From Bacteroidaceae bacterium (GTDB taxonomy: Bacteria; Bacteroidota; Bacteroidia; Bacteroidales; Bacteroidaceae), in the NCBI GenBank assembly GCA_016280445.1, contig JAEEGS010000031.1, forward strand, positions 1 through 59,052: a DNA stretch of 59,052 bases. Reading direction: 5' to 3'. The notes under the pieces are model-generated. The model was not told where the DNA came from. It ran no database searches and was given only the letters and a program-made list of their open reading frames with translations. This document shows, piece after piece, positions 43,708 through 52,504 of this stretch (positions are counted from its first letter, which is position 1; each line of letters begins with the position of its first letter). The position numbers and the translations under genes were made by a program.

Positions 43708-43725
43708 ATTCTATTCTTTTTAATG

Positions 43726-44349
43726 TTACATCCAACCAATCAATATAAACGTCATCGTACAGATATATCCGATGCCAAACCCCACCAACACTTGTGCCAA
43801 ACTATGTTGGCGCAAGATAATACGACTGGTGCCCAAAGCGCCAGACAGCAGCAACAAAGCACAGAAAGGCCACATCGGATTATAAAAGAACAAGACACTA
43901 AACGCATTGAGCGCTCCCACCAGACCTCCCATGCCTACCATGTGAGTGCTGACTTTCCACCACGCATTAATCGTGATACAAATAATTTGGCAAATCAATG
44001 CAGACATCACCACGCCACGAAAAAACATGGCCATATTCATTTTCGTCATGATAACCAAACATGTGGCATAACTAAGCAATGCCACGACATAAGGCATGTG
44101 GCGGTGCTCACGGTGGCTCAACTCGAGACGAGTCCATTTCTTAAACATACGGAAAGTCGTGATACCCAATGTGGGTACAAAAACCGTAAAGAAATAGACC
44201 AGCGCTATGATGAACAATTTATACCCCCATGGCAACATCTTCAGATAACTGAACAGAAACAGGCCGAAGAACACCCACAACGGAGCGTACAACGGCATGA
44301 AAAGCGAAGAAAGCACCTTCGCTATATTAATCAATGTTCTGTTTCTCAT
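43726..44349 (-). CDS. PAP2-like membrane protein with a degenerate active site
   Basis: Five to six hydrophobic helices in 207 residues. The segments HREHRHMPYVVALLSY, KVSTHMVGMGGLVGALNAF and SRIILRQHSLAQVLVGFGIG line up with the three PAP2 phosphatase motifs. The first keeps R and P; the second reads KVSTH rather than PSGH; the third keeps SR and the His with five residues between, but has Q where D is expected. It may therefore bind a lipid phosphate without normal catalysis, or act with a changed site. It lies 18 bases upstream of purE, in the rpoN operon. Confidence 0.8.
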   Translation of the reverse strand: MRNRTLINIAKVLSSLFMPLYAPLWVFFGLFLFSYLKMLPWGYKLFIIALVYFFTVFVPTLGITTFRMFKKWTRLELSHREHRHMPYVVALLSYATCLVIMTKMNMAMFFRGVVMSALICQIICITINAWWKVSTHMVGMGGLVGALNAFSVLFFYNPMWPFCALLLLSGALGTSRIILRQHSLAQVLVGFGIGYICTMTFILIGWM

Positions 44350-44427
44350 TCTCTTATCTTTTATACAACGATAGTCAACCCTTCAACGATAGAAACTTGT
44401 CTACGTCTACGGTCTCAACCTTTCTTT

Positions 44428-45942
44428 TTATCCACGACGGTTTCCCACGGGAGGAATCCCCATCTCTGCACGATATTTTGCCACTGTGCGACGAGCCAAC
44501 GCCACTCCTTTCTTCCTCATCAGTTCCACGATTTTATCATCAGGATAAGGAGCCATTTTATCCTCACCATCGATGATTTCCCTGATAAGTCCCTTCACCA
44601 CTCGCCCATCTATTTCCTCTCCTTCTGAATTCTTACGCGTCAGTTTAAAGAAGTCCGAAAGAGGATAGATACGTCCATCCAGAAGCACACACTTTGAATT
44701 GCAGACACGTGAGACGGTTGACACATCATACCCCGATAACTTAGCTACATCCTCCAACACAAGGCGCACCTTGTCATCTTCCTCTTTCGTCAGGAAGAAA
44801 GCACGTTGCAGAGTGATGATCGCTTTCATGGTTTCGTAAAGAGTACGCCGACGACGCTTCACAGACTCAATAAACATCTGTGCCGCCTCTATCTTCTGGC
44901 GCGTATAAAGCATTCCCTCCTTCTCTCCGCGTGTAAGTTTCGATGGATTCGCCTGATAAGTTTTCAATTGCCCGATGTAATCACGGCTCACATGCAAGCG
45001 TGGAACCTCCCCACTATTCAACCTCATCTCAATATTACCTTCAGGGTCTGTTTCCACGATGAAATCAGGAATCTGTGTCTGAACTCGGTCGCTCGTGGCC
45101 TCACTCAGAGCAAATCCTGGATAAACATTCAATTTCTTGATGTCCTCAAAGAGCGCATCCACCTGCAAACCAGACAGCCCCATCTTATTCTTCAGGCGTT
45201 CCTTGTTTTTGTTGATGAACAAATCATAGTGGTCGGCAATGAGTTTACGTTCCAACCGCAACATCTTCTCCTTCAATGCCGAAACAGGATTCTCTTCATT
45301 ATTCAGCATCCGGTCAATCTGCAACAACAAGCACTCTTGTGTGGAACGTGCACCAATACCAGCAGGATCAAAACTTTGAAGAATCTTCAACACCCTCTCC
45401 ACTTCCGCTTCCGACACATACAAATACTCCTTGAACGACAATTCATCGGCAATAGTTGGTATCGGCCTATCTATAAAACCACGATTGTCCAGTGAACCTA
45501 TCAAATAGGTCATCACCTTTTTCTCGTCTTCGCTCAGATTGTAGTTCATCATCTGGGCTTCCAGATAATCGATAAAAGAGCCGCTATCCCCCAAAGGAAG
45601 CTCGTTACGTTCCTCCCGGCCTCCTCCAGCAACATACACAGGCAGATCATCTTCCGCGTATTTCGACAAATCGTCTGTATGCTCTCCATCTGAATCGCTA
45701 AAGGGATCCAGCCCCGTGTCATTCAAGTCAGCTTCCACGATAGAATCGCTGTTTTCATCGTCCACGCGCTCATTAGGGGCACCTTCTTCAAGGGCAGGAT
45801 TATCCAGAACTTCTTTTTTTACACGCTGCTCAAACTCCGCAATAGGCATCTCTAGCAACCGCACAAGTTGAAGTTGCTGTTGAGAAAGACGGAGTTGTTG
45901 CTCTGCCCGCTGCGTCTGTGTCTGAGACAACGACTGTGGCAT
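44428..45942 (-). CDS. rpoN: RNA polymerase sigma-54 factor
   Basis: Alternative sigma factor that needs an AAA+ activator. The N-terminal Gln-rich region I starts MPQSLSQTQTQRAEQQLRLS, followed by QLVRLLEMPIAEFEQRVKKE; an acidic region II (about 60-110) comes next, then the core-binding domain (DNRGFIDRPIPTIAD, LQSFDPAGIGARSTQECLLLQ) and the HTH/RpoN box ARRTVAKYRAEMGIPP at the C-terminus. The start at 45942 is set by this conserved beginning and by the promoter at 45961-45990; an ATG 17 codons upstream would span it. Length 504. No sigma-54 activator is encoded in the window. Confidence 0.96.
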   Translation of the reverse strand: MPQSLSQTQTQRAEQQLRLSQQQLQLVRLLEMPIAEFEQRVKKEVLDNPALEEGAPNERVDDENSDSIVEADLNDTGLDPFSDSDGEHTDDLSKYAEDDLPVYVAGGGREERNELPLGDSGSFIDYLEAQMMNYNLSEDEKKVMTYLIGSLDNRGFIDRPIPTIADELSFKEYLYVSEAEVERVLKILQSFDPAGIGARSTQECLLLQIDRMLNNEENPVSALKEKMLRLERKLIADHYDLFINKNKERLKNKMGLSGLQVDALFEDIKKLNVYPGFALSEATSDRVQTQIPDFIVETDPEGNIEMRLNSGEVPRLHVSRDYIGQLKTYQANPSKLTRGEKEGMLYTRQKIEAAQMFIESVKRRRRTLYETMKAIITLQRAFFLTKEEDDKVRLVLEDVAKLSGYDVSTVSRVCNSKCVLLDGRIYPLSDFFKLTRKNSEGEEIDGRVVKGLIREIIDGEDKMAPYPDDKIVELMRKKGVALARRTVAKYRAEMGIPPVGNRRG

Positions 45943-45960
45943 AGAATCACATTTTTTTTG

Positions 45961-45990
45961 CAAAGTTAGACAAAAACATAAACAAAACAA
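45961..45990 (-). promoter_or_regulatory. promoter of rpoN
   Basis: TTG (45990-45988), 19 bases, TAACTTTG (45968-45961) on the minus strand, 19 bases before the ATG. It overlaps nothing of the divergent dnaE promoter but is within 50 bases of it. Confidence 0.7.
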
Positions 45991-46012
45991 CAAAAGGATA
46001 GAAAAAAATGAC

Positions 46013-46020
46013 TATCTTTG
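46013..46020 (+). promoter_or_regulatory. putative -7 element of dnaE
   Basis: TATCTTTG on the plus strand, 18 bases before the ATG at 46038, so the leader is only about ten bases. No TTTG at the -33 distance is visible in the A-rich upstream sequence. Confidence 0.6.
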
Positions 46021-46037
46021 CCCCAAAATAAAAAAGC

Positions 46038-49000
46038 ATGGAAGACTTCGTACATTTACACGTACATACTCAATATAGTATCCTTGACGGACAGGCTGCC
46101 ATTCCCAAACTGGTGGACAAAGCCATCAAGAATGGTATGCGTGGTATGGCTATCACTGACCACGGCAACATGTTTGGCATCAAGGAATTCTTCAATTATT
46201 GCAGCAAAGTTAACAAGGGGAAACCAGACAGCGAGCGGTTCAAACCCATTTTTGGATGTGAAGTGTACTGTGCCCGCAGAGACCTGCACTCAAAAGAGAA
46301 TAATGCCACCGACAAGAGCGGATGGCACCTCATCTTATTGGCCAAAAACGAAGTGGGTTACCACAATCTGGTGAAAATCGTGAGCGAAGCATGGGTTGAC
46401 GGCTACTACCACCGTCCACGTACAGACCACAAATCCATCGAGAAACATCACGAGGGACTGATCGCCTCTTCAGCATGCTTGGCGGGAGAGATTCCACGCT
46501 ACGTGATGCGTGGACAAATGGAAGAGGCCGAGAAATCCGTCCAATGGTTCAAAAATCTCTTTGGCGACGACTTCTACATCGAACTGATGCGGCATGAGGT
46601 GAAAGACCCCATGCAAAAGGCCAACAGGGAGACCTATAAAGAACAGAAAGCCATTGAGCCCGCGCTGATTGAACTCGCCAAAAAGTACGACGTCAAGCTC
46701 ATTTGCACCAACGACTCCCACTTTGTCGACGAAGAGAATGCGGAAGCGCATGACCGCTTGCTGTGTCTATCAACGGGCAAAGATTTAGACGACCCCAACC
46801 GAATGCTTTACAGCAAACAGGAGTGGTTCAAGACCCGAGAAGAGATGAACGAGGTGTTCAAGGACATCCCCGAGGCTCTGAGGAACACGACCGAAATTCT
46901 TGACAAAGTCGAAGCGTATAGTATTGACCATGCCCCCATCATGCCATTCTTTGCTATCCCGGAGGACTTTGGAACCGAAAAAGAATGGCGGCAGAGGTTC
47001 TCCGATGAAGATATCTTCAACGAGTTCACACGAGATGAAAACGGCAATGTCGTACTCTCGCAGGAAGATGCTGAAAAAAAGATTAAAAAGCTCGGTGGAA
47101 TCGACAAATTATACCGTATCAAGTTCGAGGCGGACTACCTCAAGAAAATCACTTACGATGGCGCAAAAAGGCTCTACGGAGACCCCATCCCAGAGAACGT
47201 GAAAACGCTGCTTGACTTCGAACTGCACGTCATGAAGACGATGGGCTTCCCTGGCTACTTCCTCATTGTGCAAGACTTCATCAACTCTGCCCGCAAGGAA
47301 TTGGATGTGTGGGTAGGACCCGGACGTGGCTCGGCAGCAGGAAGTGCTGTGGCTTATTGTTTGGGCATCACAAAGATAGACCCCATCAAGTACGACCTTC
47401 TGTTTGAACGTTTCCTCAATCCCGACCGTATCTCTCTGCCTGATATCGATACTGACTTCGATGATGACGGACGCGGCAAGGTGCTGCAATGGGTCACCGA
47501 AAAATATGGAGCAGAGAAAGTGGCACATATCATCACTTATGGCACGATGGCCACCAAACTCGCCATCAAAGACGTGGCTCGCGTACAGAAAGTGCCACTT
47601 TCCGTTGTGAACACTCTCTGCAAGGCTATACCTGATAAACTGCCCAACGGCAAGAAGATGAACTTGGCGAATGCCATCGAATGTGTACCAGAACTGAAAG
47701 ATGCCGCCACTTCGCCCGACCCACTTCTGAGAGACACGATGCGGTTTGCACAGATGCTGGAAAACAATGTGCGCAACACGGGTGTGCATGCTTGTGGAAC
47801 CATCATCTGTCGTGATGCCATCGACGACTGGGTACCTGTAAGCACTGCCGACGACAAAGAAACAGGCGAAAAACTGAGATGCACACAGTATGACGGCCAT
47901 GTAATAGAAGAGACAGGCCTCATCAAGATGGACTTCCTCGGACTGAAAACGCTCTCACAACTAAAAGAGGCTGTCGTCAACATCAAGGAAAGTCTCGGCA
48001 TCGATGTGGACGTCGACCAATTCGACATCACTGATCCTGCCACCTATCAGCTCTACTGCGACGGACGAACCATCGGCACGTTCCAGTTTGAATCGGCAGG
48101 TATGCAGAAATATCTACGTGAACTACAGCCCACGGTGTTCGAGGATCTCATCGCCATGAACGCCCTCTACCGTCCTGGGCCAATGGACTATATTCCCGAT
48201 TTCATCGATAGAAAACAAGGAAGAAAACCCATCACGTATGACATTCCTTGCATGGAGAAATACCTCAAGGACACCTACGGCATCACGGTCTATCAAGAGC
48301 AAGTGATGCTCCTGTCGCGTCAGTTGGCTGACTTCACCCGAGGCGAAAGCGATGCTTTGCGAAAAGCAATGGGAAAGAAGAAGAAAGACATCGTTGACGC
48401 GATGAAACCGAAGTTTATCAAAGGCGGTGAGAAGAATGGCCATGATCCCAAAGTGCTTGATAAAATTTGGAGCGACTGGGAGAAGTTCGCCTCTTATGCC
48501 TTCAACAAGTCCCATGCCACATGCTACTCGTGGGTCGCTTATCAGACCGCTTTCATGAAAGCCAATTTCCCGGCACAATTTATGGCGGCAGTGATGAGTC
48601 GTTCACTCGACAACATCACCGAAATACGCAAATTGATGGACGAGTGCAAAGCCATGGGCATCAACACCCTCGGACCCGATGTTAACGAGTCAAGACATAA
48701 ATTCTCCGTCAATTTCGAGGGCGACATCCGCTTTGGCATGGCCGCAGTGAAAGGTGTGGGAGAATCAGCCGTACAAGCCATCATCGAAGAACGCGAAAAA
48801 AACGGCGTATACAAGTCCGTCTTTAACTTCTTTGAGCGTGTGAACCTATCACAATGCAACAAGAAAAACATTGAAAACTTAGTCATTGCAGGCGCCTTCG
48901 ACTGTTTCAAAGATTGGAAAAGAGAAACCTTCTTTGCTCCTGGTCAACGACAAGGAGAGACTTATCTTGACGTGTTGGTGCGCTACGGCAACAACTTCCA

Positions 49001-49742
49001 GCAAGACAAGCACCAAGCCCAAACATCCCTTTTTGGAGGCATGGATGTCGCAGTCAGCCCTCCACCCATGCCTAAAAATGTGCCAGAATGGGGAAATCTG
49101 GAACGCCTGAACAACGAGCGCGAACTTGTCGGCATCTACCTTTCGGCTCACCCGCTTGATGAATACTCCGTCATCCTCGACTACATGTGCAACACACGCC
49201 TGAGCCAGTTGGAAGAACAACGGGAGGAACTGTCGAAGATGGAAGCAGTGACTGTCGGCGGCATTGTCACTTCCGTGCGAACCGGAGAAAGCAAGAACGG
49301 CAGCCCATACGGCATCGTCAGGATGGAGGATTTTGTTGGCAGTGGCGAGCTCCCTCTCTTCGGCCGTGACTGGATAACCTATCGGAACTTCTTCGTAGAA
49401 GGCGCCACCTTGTTCGTCACGCTCAAGTTTGAACCCAACCGATTCCGTCCCGGAGTCTACAACATGAACATCAGCAACGTGGAACTGCTGGTCGACGTGA
49501 AAGAAAAAGCTATCCAGAAAATCACGTTCGACGTGCCACTCGACCAACTGACACCAACCATGGTGGAAGACCTGGCAGAAATTGTACAAGAGAACCCCGG
49601 CAATGCTGAACTTGTTTTCAACATCCACTCTACCGACAACAACAAATTGTCACTCATGGCACGGAAAGTGAAGGTGAAGGTGGAGAAGAAACTGATACAG
49701 TACATCAGGGAGCATAATGAAATCAGCATCAGAATCAACTAA
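46038..49742 (+). CDS. dnaE: DNA polymerase III subunit alpha
   Basis: Replicative polymerase, 1234 residues. PHP domain at the N-terminus: FVHLHVHTQYSILDG, GMAITDHGNMFG and TNDSHFVDEENA. The C-family catalytic core carries GPGRGSAAGSAVAY and LPDIDTDFDDDGRGKV with the catalytic Asp pair near residues 468-470, and the DIDFDD-type motif is complete. The finger and helix-hairpin-helix parts follow (GLKTLSQLKEAV, ALYRPGPMDYIPDF, ESDALRKAMGKKK), then an OB-fold (VTVGGIVTSVRTGESKNG) and a C-terminal tail. The start at 46038 is right behind the promoter. Thirty bases later comes trxA. Confidence 0.98.
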   Translation: MEDFVHLHVHTQYSILDGQAAIPKLVDKAIKNGMRGMAITDHGNMFGIKEFFNYCSKVNKGKPDSERFKPIFGCEVYCARRDLHSKENNATDKSGWHLILLAKNEVGYHNLVKIVSEAWVDGYYHRPRTDHKSIEKHHEGLIASSACLAGEIPRYVMRGQMEEAEKSVQWFKNLFGDDFYIELMRHEVKDPMQKANRETYKEQKAIEPALIELAKKYDVKLICTNDSHFVDEENAEAHDRLLCLSTGKDLDDPNRMLYSKQEWFKTREEMNEVFKDIPEALRNTTEILDKVEAYSIDHAPIMPFFAIPEDFGTEKEWRQRFSDEDIFNEFTRDENGNVVLSQEDAEKKIKKLGGIDKLYRIKFEADYLKKITYDGAKRLYGDPIPENVKTLLDFELHVMKTMGFPGYFLIVQDFINSARKELDVWVGPGRGSAAGSAVAYCLGITKIDPIKYDLLFERFLNPDRISLPDIDTDFDDDGRGKVLQWVTEKYGAEKVAHIITYGTMATKLAIKDVARVQKVPLSVVNTLCKAIPDKLPNGKKMNLANAIECVPELKDAATSPDPLLRDTMRFAQMLENNVRNTGVHACGTIICRDAIDDWVPVSTADDKETGEKLRCTQYDGHVIEETGLIKMDFLGLKTLSQLKEAVVNIKESLGIDVDVDQFDITDPATYQLYCDGRTIGTFQFESAGMQKYLRELQPTVFEDLIAMNALYRPGPMDYIPDFIDRKQGRKPITYDIPCMEKYLKDTYGITVYQEQVMLLSRQLADFTRGESDALRKAMGKKKKDIVDAMKPKFIKGGEKNGHDPKVLDKIWSDWEKFASYAFNKSHATCYSWVAYQTAFMKANFPAQFMAAVMSRSLDNITEIRKLMDECKAMGINTLGPDVNESRHKFSVNFEGDIRFGMAAVKGVGESAVQAIIEEREKNGVYKSVFNFFERVNLSQCNKKNIENLVIAGAFDCFKDWKRETFFAPGQRQGETYLDVLVRYGNNFQQDKHQAQTSLFGGMDVAVSPPPMPKNVPEWGNLERLNNERELVGIYLSAHPLDEYSVILDYMCNTRLSQLEEQREELSKMEAVTVGGIVTSVRTGESKNGSPYGIVRMEDFVGSGELPLFGRDWITYRNFFVEGATLFVTLKFEPNRFRPGVYNMNISNVELLVDVKEKAIQKITFDVPLDQLTPTMVEDLAEIVQENPGNAELVFNIHSTDNNKLSLMARKVKVKVEKKLIQYIREHNEISIRIN

Positions 49743-49772
49743 ACATATTATTAACCCTAAAAACTTAACATT

Positions 49773-50084
49773 ATGGTAATCAACGATTCAAACTACAATG
49801 AAGTCTTGGCACAAAACAAGCCAATGGTACTCGATTTTTGGGCAACTTGGTGCGGTCCTTGCCGCATGGTAGGTCCTGTCATTCAAGAACTGGCCGACCA
49901 GTATGAGGATCAGGTCATCGTAGGCAAAATCAACATCGAGGAAGATGCTGACGACCTCGTGGCGCAGTTCGGCATCCGCAACATCCCCACCATCATCTAC
50001 ATGAAGAATGGCGAGATTGTTGACAAAGTGGTCGGTGCAGCACCCAAAGCCCAACTCGAAGAGAAACTTAAGGCACTCCTGTAA
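49773..50084 (+). CDS. trxA: thioredoxin
   Basis: Cytosolic disulfide reductase of 103 residues. WATWCGPCRMVGPV contains the CGPC active site; the cis-Pro region IRNIPTIIYMKNGE and the end VGAAPKAQLEEKLKALL are standard. No signal peptide. It lies 30 bases after dnaE and its stop overlaps the next start by one base (TAATG), so the three genes likely form one transcript. Confidence 0.96.
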   Translation: MVINDSNYNEVLAQNKPMVLDFWATWCGPCRMVGPVIQELADQYEDQVIVGKINIEEDADDLVAQFGIRNIPTIIYMKNGEIVDKVVGAAPKAQLEEKLKALL

Positions 50085-50407
50085 TGAGCAGCATTGATGA
50101 CGAAATCCTCCGCGGAGCCGAGGAAGACGCTAAAGAAGTTGCCTTCATCCAAAACTACATGGGTACGGAAAACCGTGAACTGTTTACGGAAGAAGACATC
50201 TACTACTGCCTTGACGTGCTTTTTGAGTACCTCGACAAGCTCAACGACAAGGCGGATGCGGACGGTTTCATCGACATCGACACCGAAGAAATCGCCCAGC
50301 ACATCCAGAAGAAGGCAAAAAAAGAAGGCATGGGTCCTTACGAACTCGATGCCCTCATCCTTTTGATTGATGCCGAACTGGAATACAACGAACAACTTCC
50401 AGAGTGA
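50084..50407 (+). CDS. conserved hypothetical acidic protein coupled to trxA (107 aa)
   Basis: MSSIDDEILRGAEEDAKEVA opens a highly acidic, mostly helical protein; later segments are FTEEDIYYCLDVLFEYLDK, IDIDTEEIAQHIQKKAKKE and ALILLIDAELEYNEQLPE. No Cys pair, signal or membrane helix. The start overlaps the trxA stop by one base, which suggests translational coupling and possibly a thioredoxin-linked role. I do not recognise a named family, though I believe similar proteins occur next to trxA in Bacteroidales. It converges with tsaE six bases away, with no visible terminator between them. Confidence 0.8.
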   Translation: MSSIDDEILRGAEEDAKEVAFIQNYMGTENRELFTEEDIYYCLDVLFEYLDKLNDKADADGFIDIDTEEIAQHIQKKAKKEGMGPYELDALILLIDAELEYNEQLPE

Positions 50408-50413
50408 GAAGTC

Positions 50414-50833
50414 TCAGAACTTCACACTTCTACTCTCATCCATCTCCTCCTCAATGGTGACCTTCACGGCATCGTCGGGGAGGAGATTTTCTATCAGTTC
50501 CGGCCACTCCATGAAGCAGACATGGCCCGAATAGACATAGTCCTCATAACCGATGTCCATTACCTCCTGCAGATTCTTGATGCGGTAGAAGTCGAAATGA
50601 TACAGGGGTTCCCCTTGGCCGTCCACATACTCGTTCACGATAGCAAACGTAGGGGAGTTGATGACATCCTCCACACCCAACGCTTCACATACCGCTTTAA
50701 TAAACGTCGTCTTGCCCGCGCCCATCTTGCCGTAGAAGGCAAACACCTTCCTGTCGCCCATCGCAGCCACAAACTCCTGAGCCGCTTTTCCTATCTTTTC
50801 TAATGATGCAATCCTTATTTCCATCTTTTTCAC
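50414..50833 (-). CDS. tsaE: tRNA threonylcarbamoyladenosine biosynthesis ATPase TsaE
   Basis: ATPase that assists TsaB-TsaD in t6A37 modification of tRNA. Walker A YGKMGAGKTTFIK at about 34-46, then INSPTFAIVNEYVDG, the LYHFDFYRIKNLQEVMDIG signature and CFMEWPELIENLLPDDAVKV. Length is 139; a second ATG three codons in (50824) is possible. It has its own promoter, upstream of which lies porX on the same strand. Confidence 0.95.
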   Translation of the reverse strand: MKKMEIRIASLEKIGKAAQEFVAAMGDRKVFAFYGKMGAGKTTFIKAVCEALGVEDVINSPTFAIVNEYVDGQGEPLYHFDFYRIKNLQEVMDIGYEDYVYSGHVCFMEWPELIENLLPDDAVKVTIEEEMDESRSVKF

Positions 50834-50849
50834 ATCTCTTTTTGTGGTA

Positions 50850-50881
50850 CAAATTTAGACAATTCTTTCGAACCCGCCAAA
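50850..50881 (-). promoter_or_regulatory. promoter of tsaE
   Basis: TTTG (50881-50878), 20 bases, TAAATTTG (50857-50850) on the minus strand, 16 bases before the ATG at 50833. Confidence 0.75.
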
Positions 50882-50890
50882 CAAAACCCA

Positions 50891-50934
50891 CACAGAAATG
50901 TCATTGTACACAGAAATCACAGAAAACACAGAAA
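50891..50934. repeat. short direct repeats CACAGAAA
   Basis: CACAGAAA occurs at 50891, 50909, 50918 and 50927; the last three are spaced by nine bases. They lie between porX and the tsaE promoter. Too short and few for a CRISPR; perhaps a slippage-prone tract or protein-binding sites. Confidence 0.7.
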
Positions 50935-50950
50935 GTCAACTCAAGAGAAC

Positions 50951-52501
50951 TCAAATTCTTCCCTTGCTCTTCATCGTGACAAGGGGCACAAGCATCTCTT
51001 CCATCGAGATGCCTCCGTGCTGGAAGGTGTTGCGGTAGTAGTTGACGTAGTAGTTATAGTTGTTGGGATAGGCAAAAAAGTCGTCGTTTTGGGCAAAGAT
51101 GTAGGCGGTGCTGATGTTGGGCGAAGGAAGGAATGCCGCCTTGGGAGTTTTCAGCTCATACACCTGTTTGGGGTTGTAACTCAGGTTTTTACCCAGTTTG
51201 TAGCGCAGGTTTGTGTTGGTGTTCTTGTCGCCTATCACCTTGACGGGGTTGTTCACACGGATGGAACCATGATCTGTCGTGATGATGATGCGGGCATCCG
51301 TCTTTGCCAGTTCCTTGAAAAGGTCGCGCACAGGTGAGTTGTGAAACCAGGAGGCTGTGATGCTGCGGTAGGCACGTTCGTCGCTGGCCAGTTCGCGCAC
51401 CATGCGAGACTCTGTACGGGCATGACTGAGCATGTCGATAAAGTTGATGACCAGCACGTTGAGGTCGTTTCCCATCAAGTTCTTGAACCGCTCCACAATC
51501 TTCTCCGAATCCGAAGAGTTGTTGAGTTTGAAGTAGGAGAACGTGTCTTTTCTGCGGTAGCGGTCGAGTTGTGTCTGGATGAGCGGTGCCTCGTTCAGGT
51601 TCTTACCCTCTTCCTCGTCTTCGTCCACCCATAGGTTGGGATACATCTGGGCTATCTGACTAGGCATAAGCCCCGAGAAGATGGCATTGCGGGCATATTG
51701 TGTGGCCGTGGGGAGAATGCTGAGATAGAGTTGTTCGTCAAACACGAAATCATCTGCCAACTCTTTGGATATCTCGCGCCACTGGTCGTAGCGGAAATTA
51801 TCGAACACCACCAAAAAGACCTTTTCACCGCTGTTCAGCAGAGGGAATATCATCTTCTTGAAGACATCGGGCGACATGAGCGGACGTTCCTCGCTACTGC
51901 TCACCCATTGCAGGTAGTTTTTCCGCACGAACTTGGCAAACTCGTTGTTCGCCTCCGCCTTCTGCATGTTCAGCATCTCCGACATCTCGCTCCCCGTATC
52001 GGAGAGTTCCAGTTCCCAGTAAACCAACCGTTTATAGACTTCTTTCCAGTCTTCCAATGTGTAGGAGTCGTTGATTTGCATGCCAATCTTGGAAAAGTCC
52101 TGCTGGTAACCCGTGTTGGTCACCTCGGCCTCTATCTCACGCTTGTGCAGATGCTTCTTGAGGGTCAGAAATATCTGGTTGGGATTGACGGGTTTGATGA
52201 GGTAGTCAGCAATCTTGGAACCGATGGCCTGATTCATGATGTTCTCCTCTTCACTCTTCGTCACCATCACGACAGGAATGGTGGAATTGATTTCCTTGAT
52301 GCGCGAGAGGGTCTCCAAGCCGCTCAAACCCGGCATGTTCTCGTCCAGGAAAATCAAGTCGAACGACCGCTCGCGACACAGGTCAAGGGCATCCTGGCCG
52401 TTCGTTGCCGTAACGACCTCATATTCTTTCTTTTCAAGGAAGATGACGTATGCCTTCAGCAGTTCAATCTCGTCATCCACCCACAGCAATGTTCCGTTCA
52501 T
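50951..52501 (-). CDS. porX: PorX: T9SS response regulator with PglZ domain
   Basis: Two-component regulator required for type IX secretion. The N-terminal receiver starts MNGTLLWVDDEIELLKAYVI with the acidic pair D9-D10 and the phosphorylation Asp at 53 in LIFLDENMPG; VMVTKSEEENI and LIKPVNPNQIFLTL follow. The C-terminal half is a PglZ (alkaline-phosphatase-superfamily) domain: FLVVFDNFRYDQWREIS, LPTATQYARNAIFSGL with the likely nucleophile Thr, and ARIIITTDHGSIRV. Length 516. It has no DNA-binding domain, as usual for PorX. It follows porW by three bases; the kinase PorY is not here. Confidence 0.94.
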   Translation of the reverse strand: MNGTLLWVDDEIELLKAYVIFLEKKEYEVVTATNGQDALDLCRERSFDLIFLDENMPGLSGLETLSRIKEINSTIPVVMVTKSEEENIMNQAIGSKIADYLIKPVNPNQIFLTLKKHLHKREIEAEVTNTGYQQDFSKIGMQINDSYTLEDWKEVYKRLVYWELELSDTGSEMSEMLNMQKAEANNEFAKFVRKNYLQWVSSSEERPLMSPDVFKKMIFPLLNSGEKVFLVVFDNFRYDQWREISKELADDFVFDEQLYLSILPTATQYARNAIFSGLMPSQIAQMYPNLWVDEDEEEGKNLNEAPLIQTQLDRYRRKDTFSYFKLNNSSDSEKIVERFKNLMGNDLNVLVINFIDMLSHARTESRMVRELASDERAYRSITASWFHNSPVRDLFKELAKTDARIIITTDHGSIRVNNPVKVIGDKNTNTNLRYKLGKNLSYNPKQVYELKTPKAAFLPSPNISTAYIFAQNDDFFAYPNNYNYYVNYYRNTFQHGGISMEEMLVPLVTMKSKGRI

Positions 52502-52504
52502 ATC

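Noticed and set aside
50891-50934. CRISPR-like array
   Set aside because: Repeat unit of only eight bases with one-base spacers; no cas genes anywhere in the window.
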